Below, piece by piece: positions 42,935 through 50,263 of a DNA stretch of 64,000 nt. The DNA comes from an uncultured Modestobacter sp. (GTDB taxonomy: Bacteria; Actinomycetota; Actinomycetes; Mycobacteriales; Geodermatophilaceae): assembly GCF_947486615.1 (NCBI RefSeq), contig NZ_CANKUD010000007.1:177769-241768 (forward strand), written 5' to 3'. The translations under genes were made by a program, and so were the position numbers. The notes under the pieces were generated by a model, which saw only the letters and a program-made list of their open reading frames with translations, was not told the DNA's origin and ran no database searches. Positions within the stretch are counted from its first letter, which is position 1. Each line of letters opens with the position of its first letter.

Positions 42935-44269
42935 CTACATCCAGCCGGGCACGACGAACACCAGCCAGGCCACCAGCGGCCCGACAGCGACGACGATCCC
43001 GGAGTAACCGAGCATCTGCTTGTAGAACCGGTCGCGGTCGATGTCCTGGGCGTTGGCCAGCACGAGCGCGCCGTTGGTGGAGAACGGGCTGACGTCGACG
43101 ATCGTCGAGGCCACGGCGAGGGCGGCGACCACACCGACCGCGCCGATCTCGCCGGCCATCAGGAACGGGACGGCGAGGGAGATCGCCACGCCGATGATCG
43201 CCGTCGAGGAGGCGAACGCCGACACCACGGCGCCGATGTAGGCCAGCAGCAGGGCGACCAGCAGCGGGCTGCCCAGGCCGGTGACGCCCTCGCCGACGTA
43301 GCTGATCGTGCCGGCCTCCTGGAGCACGAAGACGAACGTCAGCACCCCGGCGATCAGCAGCACCGTGGACCAGCTGATCTGCATGACCGCACCCTTGTGC
43401 CGGGCCGCGGAGAACAGCGCCAGCACGGTGGCGATGGTGATCGAGACGAAGCCGATGTCCAGGTCGAACGCCAGGGCCAGCACGGCGAGGGTGGCCAGCC
43501 CGACCAGGGTGAGGACCTGCTCGGCGGTCACCCCGGTCGCCGGCTCGCTGCTGCCACCGGTGTCGGTCGACGCGGCGGCGCCGTGCCCGCGCACCACGCT
43601 GCTGCGGTCGCCGCTGCCGACCAGCTCCCGCTCCTCGGCCTCGATCTCGTCGCCCACCCGGCGGCCGAGCAGCTGGCGCCCGCCGAAGACCAGGAAGAGC
43701 ACGACGGCGATGGCCAGGTTGAAGAGGAGGCTGGCCAGGAAGATCGTCAGCGGGCTGCCGGGCAGGCCGTTGTCGTCGACGATCCCGTTCACGGTGACGC
43801 CGTAGACGCTGATCGGGGAGAACCCGCCGCCCTGGGCGCCGTGCACGACCATCATGCCCATCAGCAGCGGGTTGATCCGGTGCTTGGCGGCGAAGCCCAG
43901 GGCGATCGGCGCGATGATCGCCACCGCGGCGGGGGAGAGCGCGCCGATCGCGGTCAGTGCGGCCGTGACGGCGAACATCACCCACGGGATGAACGCCACC
44001 CGGCCGGCGACCAGCCGCACGGCGCCGCGCACCAGCAGGTCGACGGTGCCGTTGTTCTGCGCGATGGCGAACAGGTAGGTGACGCCGATCAGCGTCAGCA
44101 CCAGCCCACCGGGGAAGCCGGCGATGATGTCGTCGGTGGACAGCCCCACCGCCAGGGTGCCGACCAGGAACGCGGCGACGAAGGCCAGCGCGCCCATGTT
44201 GATCGGCAACGCGGTGGCGACGGCGAAGATCGCCACCAGCGCGATGATCGAGATGACCTCGGGTGACAC
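42935..44269 (-). CDS. MatC/SLC13-like dicarboxylate permease
   Basis: 444 residues, about 11-12 helices. The N-terminus ISIIALVAIFAVATALPINMGALAFVAAFLVG matches what I know of the MatC N-terminal domain (malonate carrier) and the later SAFASSTAIIGVAISLAVPF and STIVDVSPFSTNGALVLANA the SLC13/ArsB fold. A hydrophilic loop (about 215-270) is acidic and Ser/Thr rich. Probable substrate: malonate or another short dicarboxylate. GTG 44269 has AGGAG 8 bases before. First gene of the operon, divergent from the FadR-type regulator gene. Confidence 0.88.
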   Translation of the reverse strand: MSPEVISIIALVAIFAVATALPINMGALAFVAAFLVGTLAVGLSTDDIIAGFPGGLVLTLIGVTYLFAIAQNNGTVDLLVRGAVRLVAGRVAFIPWVMFAVTAALTAIGALSPAAVAIIAPIALGFAAKHRINPLLMGMMVVHGAQGGGFSPISVYGVTVNGIVDDNGLPGSPLTIFLASLLFNLAIAVVLFLVFGGRQLLGRRVGDEIEAEERELVGSGDRSSVVRGHGAAASTDTGGSSEPATGVTAEQVLTLVGLATLAVLALAFDLDIGFVSITIATVLALFSAARHKGAVMQISWSTVLLIAGVLTFVFVLQEAGTISYVGEGVTGLGSPLLVALLLAYIGAVVSAFASSTAIIGVAISLAVPFLMAGEIGAVGVVAALAVASTIVDVSPFSTNGALVLANAQDIDRDRFYKQMLGYSGIVVAVGPLVAWLVFVVPGWM

Positions 44270-44330
44270 GTCTGTGCTCCTGCTTCTCGGGTTGAGGTCG
44301 CGGCCAGCTGCCAGTGACCCGGAGCACTGT

Positions 44331-44365
44331 CTCAGTGGCTGAGCCTCTGCGCCAGTCGGTACTGT
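44331..44365 (+). promoter_or_regulatory. Candidate operator and -10 between permease and regulator genes
   Basis: CTCAG-TGG-CTGAG (44331-44343) is a perfect dyad; CCAGTG (44311) and CACTG (44325) form a second, looser pair just before. TACTGT (44360-44365) is a good -10 for the regulator, with the dyad at its -35. A GntR/FadR dimer could silence both divergent genes from here. Confidence 0.35.
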
Positions 44366-44394
44366 GTGCCCGGTCACGCGGGCGAGGAGGTGCG

Positions 44395-45102
44395 GTGAGC
44401 AGGACTGCTGGGCCGGCACCGCTGCGCCGCAACCGGCTCTACGAGCAGGTCGTGCAGCAACTGGTGACGTGGGCCGCCGAGGCAGGGCTGGGCCCCGGTG
44501 ACCGGTTGCCACCCGAGCGTGACCTGGCCGCCCGGCTGGGGGTCAGCCGGGCGACCGTCGCCCAGGCGCTGGTCGCCCTCGAGGTCACCGGAGTTGTGTC
44601 GGTCCGGCACGGCGACGGGACGGTGCTGCTGCAGGCACCCCGCACCGATGCGGTGCTGGCCGCGCTGCGCACCCGCCGCGACGACCTGGGCGACGTGATC
44701 GAGGCGCGCGCCGCGCTGGAGGTGCGGCTGGCGGCGCTGGCCGCGCGGCGGCGCACCGACGCCGACCTCGCCGAGATCGACGCCGCGTTGCAGGCGATGG
44801 CCGACGACGTCGCCACCGGTGGCCGCGGGCTCGACGGCGACGAGCGCTTCCACGCCGCGGTCACCGCCGCCGGGCACTCCCCGCTGCTCTCCCGGTTGAT
44901 GGCCGAGATCGGCGACCTGGTGCGGGAGAGCCGGATCGAGTCGCTCGCCCAGGCGGGCCGGCCGCAGCGGTCGCTGGCGGGCCACCAGCAGATCGCCGAC
45001 GCCGTCCGGGCCGGTGACCCGCGGGCGGCCGCGGCGGCGATGACCGCGCACATCGAGCTGGTGTCCGACGTCCCGCTGCTCGGCGGCGGGGCCTCAGGCT
45101 GA
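44395..45102 (+). CDS. FadR-subfamily GntR transcriptional regulator
   Basis: 235 residues. N-terminal winged helix: NRLYEQVVQQLVTWAAEAGLGPGDRLPPERDLAARLGVSRATVAQALVALEVTGVVSVRHGDGTVL. C-terminal FCD-type all-helical ligand domain: DVIEARAALEVRLAALAARRR, DERFHAAVTAAGHSPLLSRLMAEI and HQQIADAVRAGDPRAAAAAMTAHI, with the Asp/His/His metal pattern. It is divergent from the permease operon, like MatR beside matABC, and so probably senses the imported acid or its CoA ester. GTG start with GAGGAGG. The last 9 bases overlap the end of the cyclo-ligase gene on the other strand. Confidence 0.92.
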   Translation: MSRTAGPAPLRRNRLYEQVVQQLVTWAAEAGLGPGDRLPPERDLAARLGVSRATVAQALVALEVTGVVSVRHGDGTVLLQAPRTDAVLAALRTRRDDLGDVIEARAALEVRLAALAARRRTDADLAEIDAALQAMADDVATGGRGLDGDERFHAAVTAAGHSPLLSRLMAEIGDLVRESRIESLAQAGRPQRSLAGHQQIADAVRAGDPRAAAAAMTAHIELVSDVPLLGGGASG

Positions 45103-45687
45103 GCCCAGCCGGCGCCACCCGCCGGACGGGGTCACGACCGCGCTCACCCGCCGGTCGTGCTCGCCGGCCGGCAGGTGCCCGACGACCTCCTCGTCGAACA
45201 CCACCGCCACCAGCACTGCGTCCGGCCGGGCGTGCGGCAGTGCCCGGTCGTACCAGCCACCGCCCCGGCCCAGCCGGGTGCCGTCGGCCGCCACGGCCAG
45301 CGCCGGCACAAGGACGACGTCCGCGGCGGCCAGCGTCGCGGGCGGCAGCGGCTCACCCGGCGGCTCCAGCAGACCGAAGCGGCCGGTGGTCAGCACCCCC
45401 GACCACCACGCCCAGCCCAGCTGCCGGCCCCGGGCGGGCACCACCGGCAGCAGCACCCGGCCGGGCAGCGCGGCGGGCAGCCGGCCGTGCCCGGGCTCCT
45501 CGGCCAGCGGCGCGGTGGCCGCGACGACGCCGTCCGCCGGCAGGTGCTCGGCCAGGGCCGTGGCGAGGGCGTCGGCGAGGGCGTCGGCGGCGGCCGCCCG
45601 GGACTGCGCCGTCCGCGCGGCCCGTGCCGCGAGCAGCGGTGTGCGCAGCGTCGCCTTGGCTCTCACCAGCTGGGGGGAGTCGGGCAC
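45094..45687 (-). CDS. 5-formyltetrahydrofolate cyclo-ligase
   Basis: 197 residues. Converts 5-formyl-THF to 5,10-methenyl-THF with ATP. Motifs: an N-terminal basic helical part, LPVVPARGRQLGWAWW, the LVPALAVAADGTRLGRGGGWYDRALPH signature and VVFDEEVVGHLPAGEHDRRVSAVVTP. The GTG start at 45687 has TAGCCT 6 bases upstream and no ribosome site. Divergent from galU with just 26 bases between start codons; its 3' end overlaps the regulator gene by 9 bases. Confidence 0.93.
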   Translation of the reverse strand: MPDSPQLVRAKATLRTPLLAARAARTAQSRAAAADALADALATALAEHLPADGVVAATAPLAEEPGHGRLPAALPGRVLLPVVPARGRQLGWAWWSGVLTTGRFGLLEPPGEPLPPATLAAADVVLVPALAVAADGTRLGRGGGWYDRALPHARPDAVLVAVVFDEEVVGHLPAGEHDRRVSAVVTPSGGWRRLGSA

Positions 45688-45693
45688 CTGGCC

Positions 45694-45707
45694 AGGCTAG
45701 TTAGGCT
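45694..45707. promoter_or_regulatory. Back-to-back leaderless -10 boxes for the cyclo-ligase gene and galU
   Basis: AGGCTA (45694-45699, read TAGCCT on the minus strand) and TAGGCT (45702-45707) are separated by 2 bases, each exactly 6 bases from its own GTG or ATG. The -35 elements must then lie inside the opposite gene. The two promoters cannot be occupied at once. Confidence 0.6.
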
Positions 45708-45713
45708 CCCGGC

Positions 45714-46655
45714 ATGTCGAGCCCGTCCGCCGATCGCCAGCCCATCACCAAGGCCGTCATCCCGGTCGCCGGGATGGGGACCCGTTTCCTGCCGGCCACC
45801 AAGGCCGTCCCGAAGGAGCTGCTGCCGGTCGTCGACCGGCCGGCGCTGCAGTACATCGTCGAGGAGGCCGCCCGCGCCGGCCTCGGCGAGGTGCTCATGG
45901 TGACCGGGCGCAACAAGGGCAGCATCGAGGACTACTTCGACCGCACCCCCGAGCTGGAGACGGCGCTGGAGGCGAAGGGCGACCAGTCCCGGCTGGACGC
46001 CGTGCACGAGTCCACCGAGGTCGCCCAGGTCTTCTTCGTCCGGCAGGGCGAGGCCAAGGGTCTGGGCCACGCGGTGCTGCAGGCCGCCGCGTTCGTCGGC
46101 GACGAGCCGTTCGCGGTGCTCCTCGGCGACGACATCATCGACGCCCGCGACCTGCTGCTGGAGCAGATGCTCGCCGTCCAGGCCGAGCACGGCGGCGCGG
46201 TCATCGCGCTGCTGGACGTCGGCGCGGACAACATCTCCAAGTACGGCGCGGTAGCCGTCGAGGACGCCCACGTCTCCGGCGACGCCGCCGGTGACCAGGT
46301 GTTCCGGGTCACCGGTCTGGTGGAGAAGCCCCCGGCCGACGAGGCGCCGAGCACGCTGGCGATCATCGGCCGCTACGTCCTGCCGCCGGAGGTCTTCGAG
46401 GCCATCCGTGTGACCCCGCCCGGCCGCGGCGGGGAGATCCAGCTGACCGACGCGCTGCTCAAGCTGGTCGAGGACGGCGTCCCGGTGCACGGGGTCGTGT
46501 TCTCCGGCCGCCGGTACGACACCGGGGACAAGCTGGACTACCTCAAGGCGGTCGTCCGGCTGGCCGTCGAGCGCGCGGACCTCGGCCCGGACTTCGGCCC
46601 GTGGCTCAAGGACTTCGTCGCCGACCTGCCCGCCGAGGGCGCGTCGCCCGCCTGA
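45714..46655 (+). CDS. galU: UTP-glucose-1-phosphate uridylyltransferase GalU
   Basis: 313 residues. Makes UDP-glucose for cell-wall and exopolysaccharide synthesis. Motifs: AVIPVAGMGTRFLPATKAVPKELLPVVDRPALQYIVEEA, FVRQGEAKGLGHAVLQA, FAVLLGDDIID, VTGLVEKPPADEAPS, GGEIQLTDALL and GRRYDTGDKLDYLKA. Full length. Leaderless-type ATG. It begins the conserved galU-glp-rimJ-glpR gene order. Confidence 0.95.
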   Translation: MSSPSADRQPITKAVIPVAGMGTRFLPATKAVPKELLPVVDRPALQYIVEEAARAGLGEVLMVTGRNKGSIEDYFDRTPELETALEAKGDQSRLDAVHESTEVAQVFFVRQGEAKGLGHAVLQAAAFVGDEPFAVLLGDDIIDARDLLLEQMLAVQAEHGGAVIALLDVGADNISKYGAVAVEDAHVSGDAAGDQVFRVTGLVEKPPADEAPSTLAIIGRYVLPPEVFEAIRVTPPGRGGEIQLTDALLKLVEDGVPVHGVVFSGRRYDTGDKLDYLKAVVRLAVERADLGPDFGPWLKDFVADLPAEGASPA

Positions 46656-46764
46656 CCGGCGCCCCCAGGGGGCACCATCGGGGTCAGGTCCGTCCACCGG
46701 CGGCCGCACCCGGCACCTGCCGGGAGCGGTGGGCCCGGTGACGGTGGTGACGACGGTGGTGGGG

Positions 46765-48336
46765 ATGAGCGACGACAGCACACGCGGGTGGTTCGCGAGC
46801 GGTGGCCGGGACACGACCCAGCTCGACCTCGGGCAGGGCTCGCTGGTGCCCCCACCGCGGGACAACCAGCTGATGTCCGGGCCGACGCCGCAGGTCTCCC
46901 ACGACCCGGCGCACGTCTCCCACGACAGGGCGCACGTCGTCCGCGACGGGGCGCACGTCGTCCGCGACGGGGCGCAGGTCTCCCACGACACGGTGCAGGT
47001 CGACCGGGCCGTGTTCGCCTCCGACCGGGTGCCCTCCCCGGCCATCGCCACCGGCGACCGGTCGCCGGACCCGATGGCCGACACCGGCTCGGTCGACGTC
47101 TCCGGGGTGCGGCTGCGCACCGTGGAGCACCACCTGGACGAGATCCTCGGGGTCGTGCCGCAGCCGGCCCCCATCGAGCTCGCCGTGCTGGACGCCCAGG
47201 GGCTGCTCTGCGCCGAGCTGGTCACCAGCCAGCGGTCGCTGCCCGCGTTCGACCAGGCCGGCCTGGACGGGTACGCCGTCCGGTCGGCCGACATCGCCAC
47301 CGCCACCGTGGAGACCCCGGTCGACCTGGCGGTCGTGGGGGAGAGCATCGCCGGTTCCGGTGAGGCCACCTCGATCAGCGACGGCCTGGCCCACCGGGTC
47401 GCGGTCGGCGCGATGCTGCCGGTCGGCGCCGACGTCGTCGTCCCCGCGGCGTGGACCGACCAGGGCGCCGCGCGGGTGCAGGTCTACGCCGCGCTGGCGC
47501 CGGGCAGCTACGTGCGCCGGATCGGCGACGACGTGGCCAACGGCGACACCGCGGTGCAGATCGGCACCCCGATCGGCCCGGCCCAGATCAGCCTGCTGGC
47601 CGCCGTCGGGCGGGAGCGGGTGGCGGTGCGCCCGCGCCCGCGGATCGCCGTGCTGTGCGCCGGCGACGAGCTGGTCGACGTCGGTGCGACCGTCGGCCCG
47701 GGTCAGCAGGTCGACGTGAACAGCTATGCGCTGGCCGCCGCGGCCCGCGACGCCGGGGCCGAGGCCTACCGCGCCGGCATCATGCCCAACGACCGGCGGC
47801 GGATGGTCGAGCTGCTCGAGGGCCAGATGCTGCGCAGCGACGTGGTGCTGATCGCCGGCACGTTCGCCAACGGCGGGCCGGATCTGCTGCAGGAGGCGCT
47901 CGCCGAGCTGGGTGGGCTGGAGTTCACCCAGGTGGCCATGCACCCGGGTCCGGTGCACGCGTTCGGCCGGCTCGGTTCCGACGGTGTCCCGGTGATCTGC
48001 GTGCCCGGTGAGCCGGTCGCCGCGCTGGTGGCCTTCGAGGTGTTCGTCCGGCCGGCGATCCGGCTGATGCTGGGCAAGCGGCAGCTGTTCCGCCGCACCG
48101 TGCAGGCGGTCTCGGCGCAACAGCTGCTCTCGCCGCTGGGGTACCGGCAGTACCTGCACGGGCAGGTGATGCGACACCCCGACGGCGGCTACGTGGTCGA
48201 GCCGATCGGCGACGGGGACCAGGCGATGCTCGCCCGGATGGCGCGGGCCAACTGCCTGATCGTGGTGGACGAGGACGTCACCGAGGTCTCGGCCGGCGGG
48301 CTGGTCACCGTCATGCCGATGCTGCTCGGGGGCTGA
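46765..48336 (+). CDS. glp: Gephyrin/MoeA-like protein (Glp-type) with heptad-repeat N-terminal extension
   Basis: 523 residues. From about 115 on it is a MoeA/gephyrin-like protein: LPAFDQAGLDGYAVRSADI, GAMLPVGADVVVPAAWTD, IAVLCAGDELVD, PGQQVDVNSYAL, and VPGEPVAALVAFEVFVRPAI. The MoeA-type [ST]GG-S-G motif is replaced by AGTFANGGPD, so molybdenum insertion is doubtful. In Corynebacterium a MoeA-like protein, Glp, binds FtsZ and a membrane receptor; the receptor-like gene follows two genes on here. Residues 43-77 are five heptads (such as HVVRDGA). The ATG at 46765 is a guess; GTG 46729/46738 are in frame. Confidence 0.85.
   Translation: MSDDSTRGWFASGGRDTTQLDLGQGSLVPPPRDNQLMSGPTPQVSHDPAHVSHDRAHVVRDGAHVVRDGAQVSHDTVQVDRAVFASDRVPSPAIATGDRSPDPMADTGSVDVSGVRLRTVEHHLDEILGVVPQPAPIELAVLDAQGLLCAELVTSQRSLPAFDQAGLDGYAVRSADIATATVETPVDLAVVGESIAGSGEATSISDGLAHRVAVGAMLPVGADVVVPAAWTDQGAARVQVYAALAPGSYVRRIGDDVANGDTAVQIGTPIGPAQISLLAAVGRERVAVRPRPRIAVLCAGDELVDVGATVGPGQQVDVNSYALAAAARDAGAEAYRAGIMPNDRRRMVELLEGQMLRSDVVLIAGTFANGGPDLLQEALAELGGLEFTQVAMHPGPVHAFGRLGSDGVPVICVPGEPVAALVAFEVFVRPAIRLMLGKRQLFRRTVQAVSAQQLLSPLGYRQYLHGQVMRHPDGGYVVEPIGDGDQAMLARMARANCLIVVDEDVTEVSAGGLVTVMPMLLGG
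46891..46995 (+). repeat. 21-bp tandem repeat, five units, inside glp
   Basis: Units start at 46891, 46912, 46933, 46954 and 46975; the third and fourth are identical and a partial sixth starts at 46996. Each encodes seven residues of the type [QH]V[SV][HR]D-x-A. Units differ by whole codon changes, suggesting expansion of a minisatellite. Confidence 0.85.
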
Positions 48337-48337
48337 G

Positions 48338-48955
48338 CTGGAACCGGCCCCGCACCCCGGGTGGCCGGCCCAGCTGAGCTGGGGACCGGTCGAGCTGCAG
48401 CCGCTGCGCCGCGGGGACGCCGCCCAGTGGGCCCGGCTGCGGCTGGAGAACGAGAGCTGGCTGGCGCCCTGGGAGCCCTCGGTCGGGGTCTCCTGGTCGG
48501 CCCGGCACACCCCGGCGGCCTACCGGGCCATGCGCCGGGCGTCGTCCCGCCGGGCGCGGCTGGGGATGTCGCTGCCCTTCGCGCTCCGCTACGAGGGCCG
48601 GCTGGCCGGTCAGGTCACGGTGGACAACATCGTCCGGGGCGCGATGCGCTCGGGGCACCTGGGCTACTGGGTCGACCGGGGGGTCGCCGGCCGGGGCGTG
48701 GCGTCGCTGGCCGTGGCGCTCGTCTGCGACCACGCGTTCGGACCGGTCGGGCTGCACCGGCTGCAGGCCGACATCCGGCCGGAGAACCGGCCCAGCCGCC
48801 GGCTGGTGGAGCGGCTGGGGTTCCGTCAGGAGGGGTTGTTCCGCGACTACCTCGACATCGACGGGGCGTGGCGCGACCACCTCGGCTACGCCCTGCTGGC
48901 CGGCGAGCAGCCGGGCGGGGCGCTCGCCCGGTGGCGGTCCCGCACCCCGTCCTGA
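48338..48955 (+). CDS. rimJ: RimJ-type GNAT acetyltransferase, probable non-standard start
   Basis: 205 residues if started just after glp: HPGWPAQLSWGPVELQPLRRGDAAQWARLRLENESWLAPWEPS is the RimJ-like beginning, then VTVDNIVRGAMRSGHLGYWVDRGVAGRGVASLAVALVCDHAF (acetyl-CoA loop) and LQADIRPENRPSRRLVERLGFRQEGLFRDYLDIDGAWRDH. The first ATG in frame (48530) would remove 64 residues, including this conserved part; no ATG, GTG or TTG lies before it in frame. CTG 48338, 1 base after the glp stop, is the best start I see. RimJ acetylates ribosomal protein S5; the actual substrate here is unknown. Confidence 0.8.
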   Translation: MEPAPHPGWPAQLSWGPVELQPLRRGDAAQWARLRLENESWLAPWEPSVGVSWSARHTPAAYRAMRRASSRRARLGMSLPFALRYEGRLAGQVTVDNIVRGAMRSGHLGYWVDRGVAGRGVASLAVALVCDHAFGPVGLHRLQADIRPENRPSRRLVERLGFRQEGLFRDYLDIDGAWRDHLGYALLAGEQPGGALARWRSRTPS

Positions 48956-49185
48956 CCGGCCGGTGGTACGCACCGCACCCAGGCGCTGACCAGGCGTTAC
49001 CGGTCCGAGACCTGCGGTGGACGTCGACACGCCGAAGTGTCGCGCGGACGCGCCGACACACCGGTGGACGTCCCGGTCATCGGCAGTCCGCGCACTTACC
49101 TTGACTCCCGAGTGACTGATGTGACTCGTGGTGCCCCAGGGAACGGGGCCCTTCCGTTGTGCCAGGGATGGATCGAGGTGTTGTG

Positions 49186-49890
49186 ATGGGTTCGGGTGTG
49201 CTGCTGGCCGCTCTCGTCGTGCTGTGGTTCGTGGTCCTGGTGCCGATGGTGGTCACCCGGGGCGACGGGCACGTGCGGACGGGTGCGGCGGACTCGGGGC
49301 GGACCCTGCAGCGCCGCCGCCCCGTGGACCCCGTCGTCCACGCGGAGACCGAGCGGGTGACCATCGACCGCGCCGAGCTCCGCAACCGCGGTGAGCTGCG
49401 GGTCGACGTGCACGCGGTGCGCCGCCGCACCCTGGCCGGCCTGGTCGCCCTCGCCGTCCTGGCGCTGGTCGGCGCGCTGGCCTACCGGTCCTGGCTGTGG
49501 GCGCCGCAGGTGCTGCTGGACCTCGCCGTCGTCGGCTACCTGATGGTGACCAAGGCCGCCGCCGACCGGGAGCGCCGGGCTGCCGCCCGGCGCGCCGCCC
49601 GGGCCGCGCAGCGTCCGCCGCGGGCCCGTCCGGTGCCGCACCACGCGCCGGCCGAGCGCCCGGCCGCACCGTCCGTCGGCGTGGAGCCCGTCGTGGCCAC
49701 CGAGACCGGGCCGGTGCACCCGAGCCTGCCGCTGGCGCCGGTGCACCCGCTGCGGCCCGGCCGCGTCGTCGCCGCCCGCACCCCGGCCCCGGCCGGCTGG
49801 CAGCACAGCGCGGTCGTCGGGCTGGACGACGACGACATCGGCTTCGCCGACATCGACGTCTACTCCCCGGCTCGCGTCGTCAACGGCTGA
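49186..49890 (+). CDS. Glp-receptor/SepX-like division membrane protein
   Basis: 234 residues. Three hydrophobic segments: 3-23 (GVLLAALVVLWFVVLVPMVV), 83-99 and 104-121, the last two short and adjacent; between the first and second a basic loop (RTLQRRRPVDP, RVTIDRAELRNR). The C-terminal 110 residues are Pro/Ala/Arg rich and end GLDDDDIGFADIDVYSPARVVNG. The layout and position after glp and rimJ match what I recall as GlpR in Corynebacterium and SepX in Streptomyces, which help organise septum and pole growth. The start is uncertain between ATG 49186 and GTG 49183; GAGGTG lies 5 bases before the ATG. Confidence 0.75.
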   Translation: MGSGVLLAALVVLWFVVLVPMVVTRGDGHVRTGAADSGRTLQRRRPVDPVVHAETERVTIDRAELRNRGELRVDVHAVRRRTLAGLVALAVLALVGALAYRSWLWAPQVLLDLAVVGYLMVTKAAADRERRAAARRAARAAQRPPRARPVPHHAPAERPAAPSVGVEPVVATETGPVHPSLPLAPVHPLRPGRVVAARTPAPAGWQHSAVVGLDDDDIGFADIDVYSPARVVNG

Positions 49891-49904
49891 TCCCACCGGC
49901 CGAC

Positions 49905-49937
49905 CCTCCGGCGCTGCCCCCGTGGCAGCGCCGGAGG
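49905..49937 (+). terminator. Hairpin after the SepX/GlpR-like gene
   Basis: CCTCCGGCGCTGCC (49905-49918) pairs with GGCAGCGCCGGAGG (49924-49937) perfectly over 14 bases; loop CCCGT. It begins 14 bases after the stop. No T-run. Confidence 0.7.
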
Positions 49938-49964
49938 AGCCGGGCGGTAAGCTGCTCGTCGCAA

Positions 49965-50038
49965 GGGGCTGTGGCGCAGTCCGGTAGCGCACCTCGTTCG
50001 CATCGAGGGGGTCAGGGGTTCAATTCCCCTCAGCTCCA
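49965..50038 (+). tRNA. tRNA-Ala(CGC)
   Basis: Acceptor GGGGCTG (49965-49971) pairs with CAGCTCC (50031-50037, one G-T pair). The anticodon stem-loop CCTCG-TTCGCAT-CGAGG has the anticodon CGC at 49999-50001 (reads GCG). T-arm GGGGTTCAATTCCCC. Discriminator A, followed by CCC, so CCA is not encoded and must be added after transcription, unlike the other two tRNAs here. Confidence 0.93.
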
Positions 50039-50043
50039 CCCTT

Positions 50044-50073
50044 GTCAGGCCGGGCCCTCGGGCCCGGCCTGAC
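50044..50073 (+). terminator. Terminator after tRNA-Ala
   Basis: GTCAGGCCGGGCC (50044-50056) and GGCCCGGCCTGAC (50061-50073) form a perfect 13-bp stem with a CTCG tetraloop, followed by GCATTTC. Only a weak T-run. It begins 6 bases after the tRNA. Confidence 0.8.
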
Positions 50074-50263
50074 GCATTTCCCGGGTGGTCCGGCCGGCGG
50101 GGCCGCCTCCGGTCCGTGCCCGCGGGTGGATCCGGGGCGCCGTTCCCGACCGACCACCGGCCACGACGTGGGCAGCTCCCCGCGGTCTCCACCGGGCCGG
50201 GCGGTGACTCCCCGGGGGACGGAGGTCCGGCGGCGGCAGCTCCCGGGCCCGGAGCGGTGGCGG

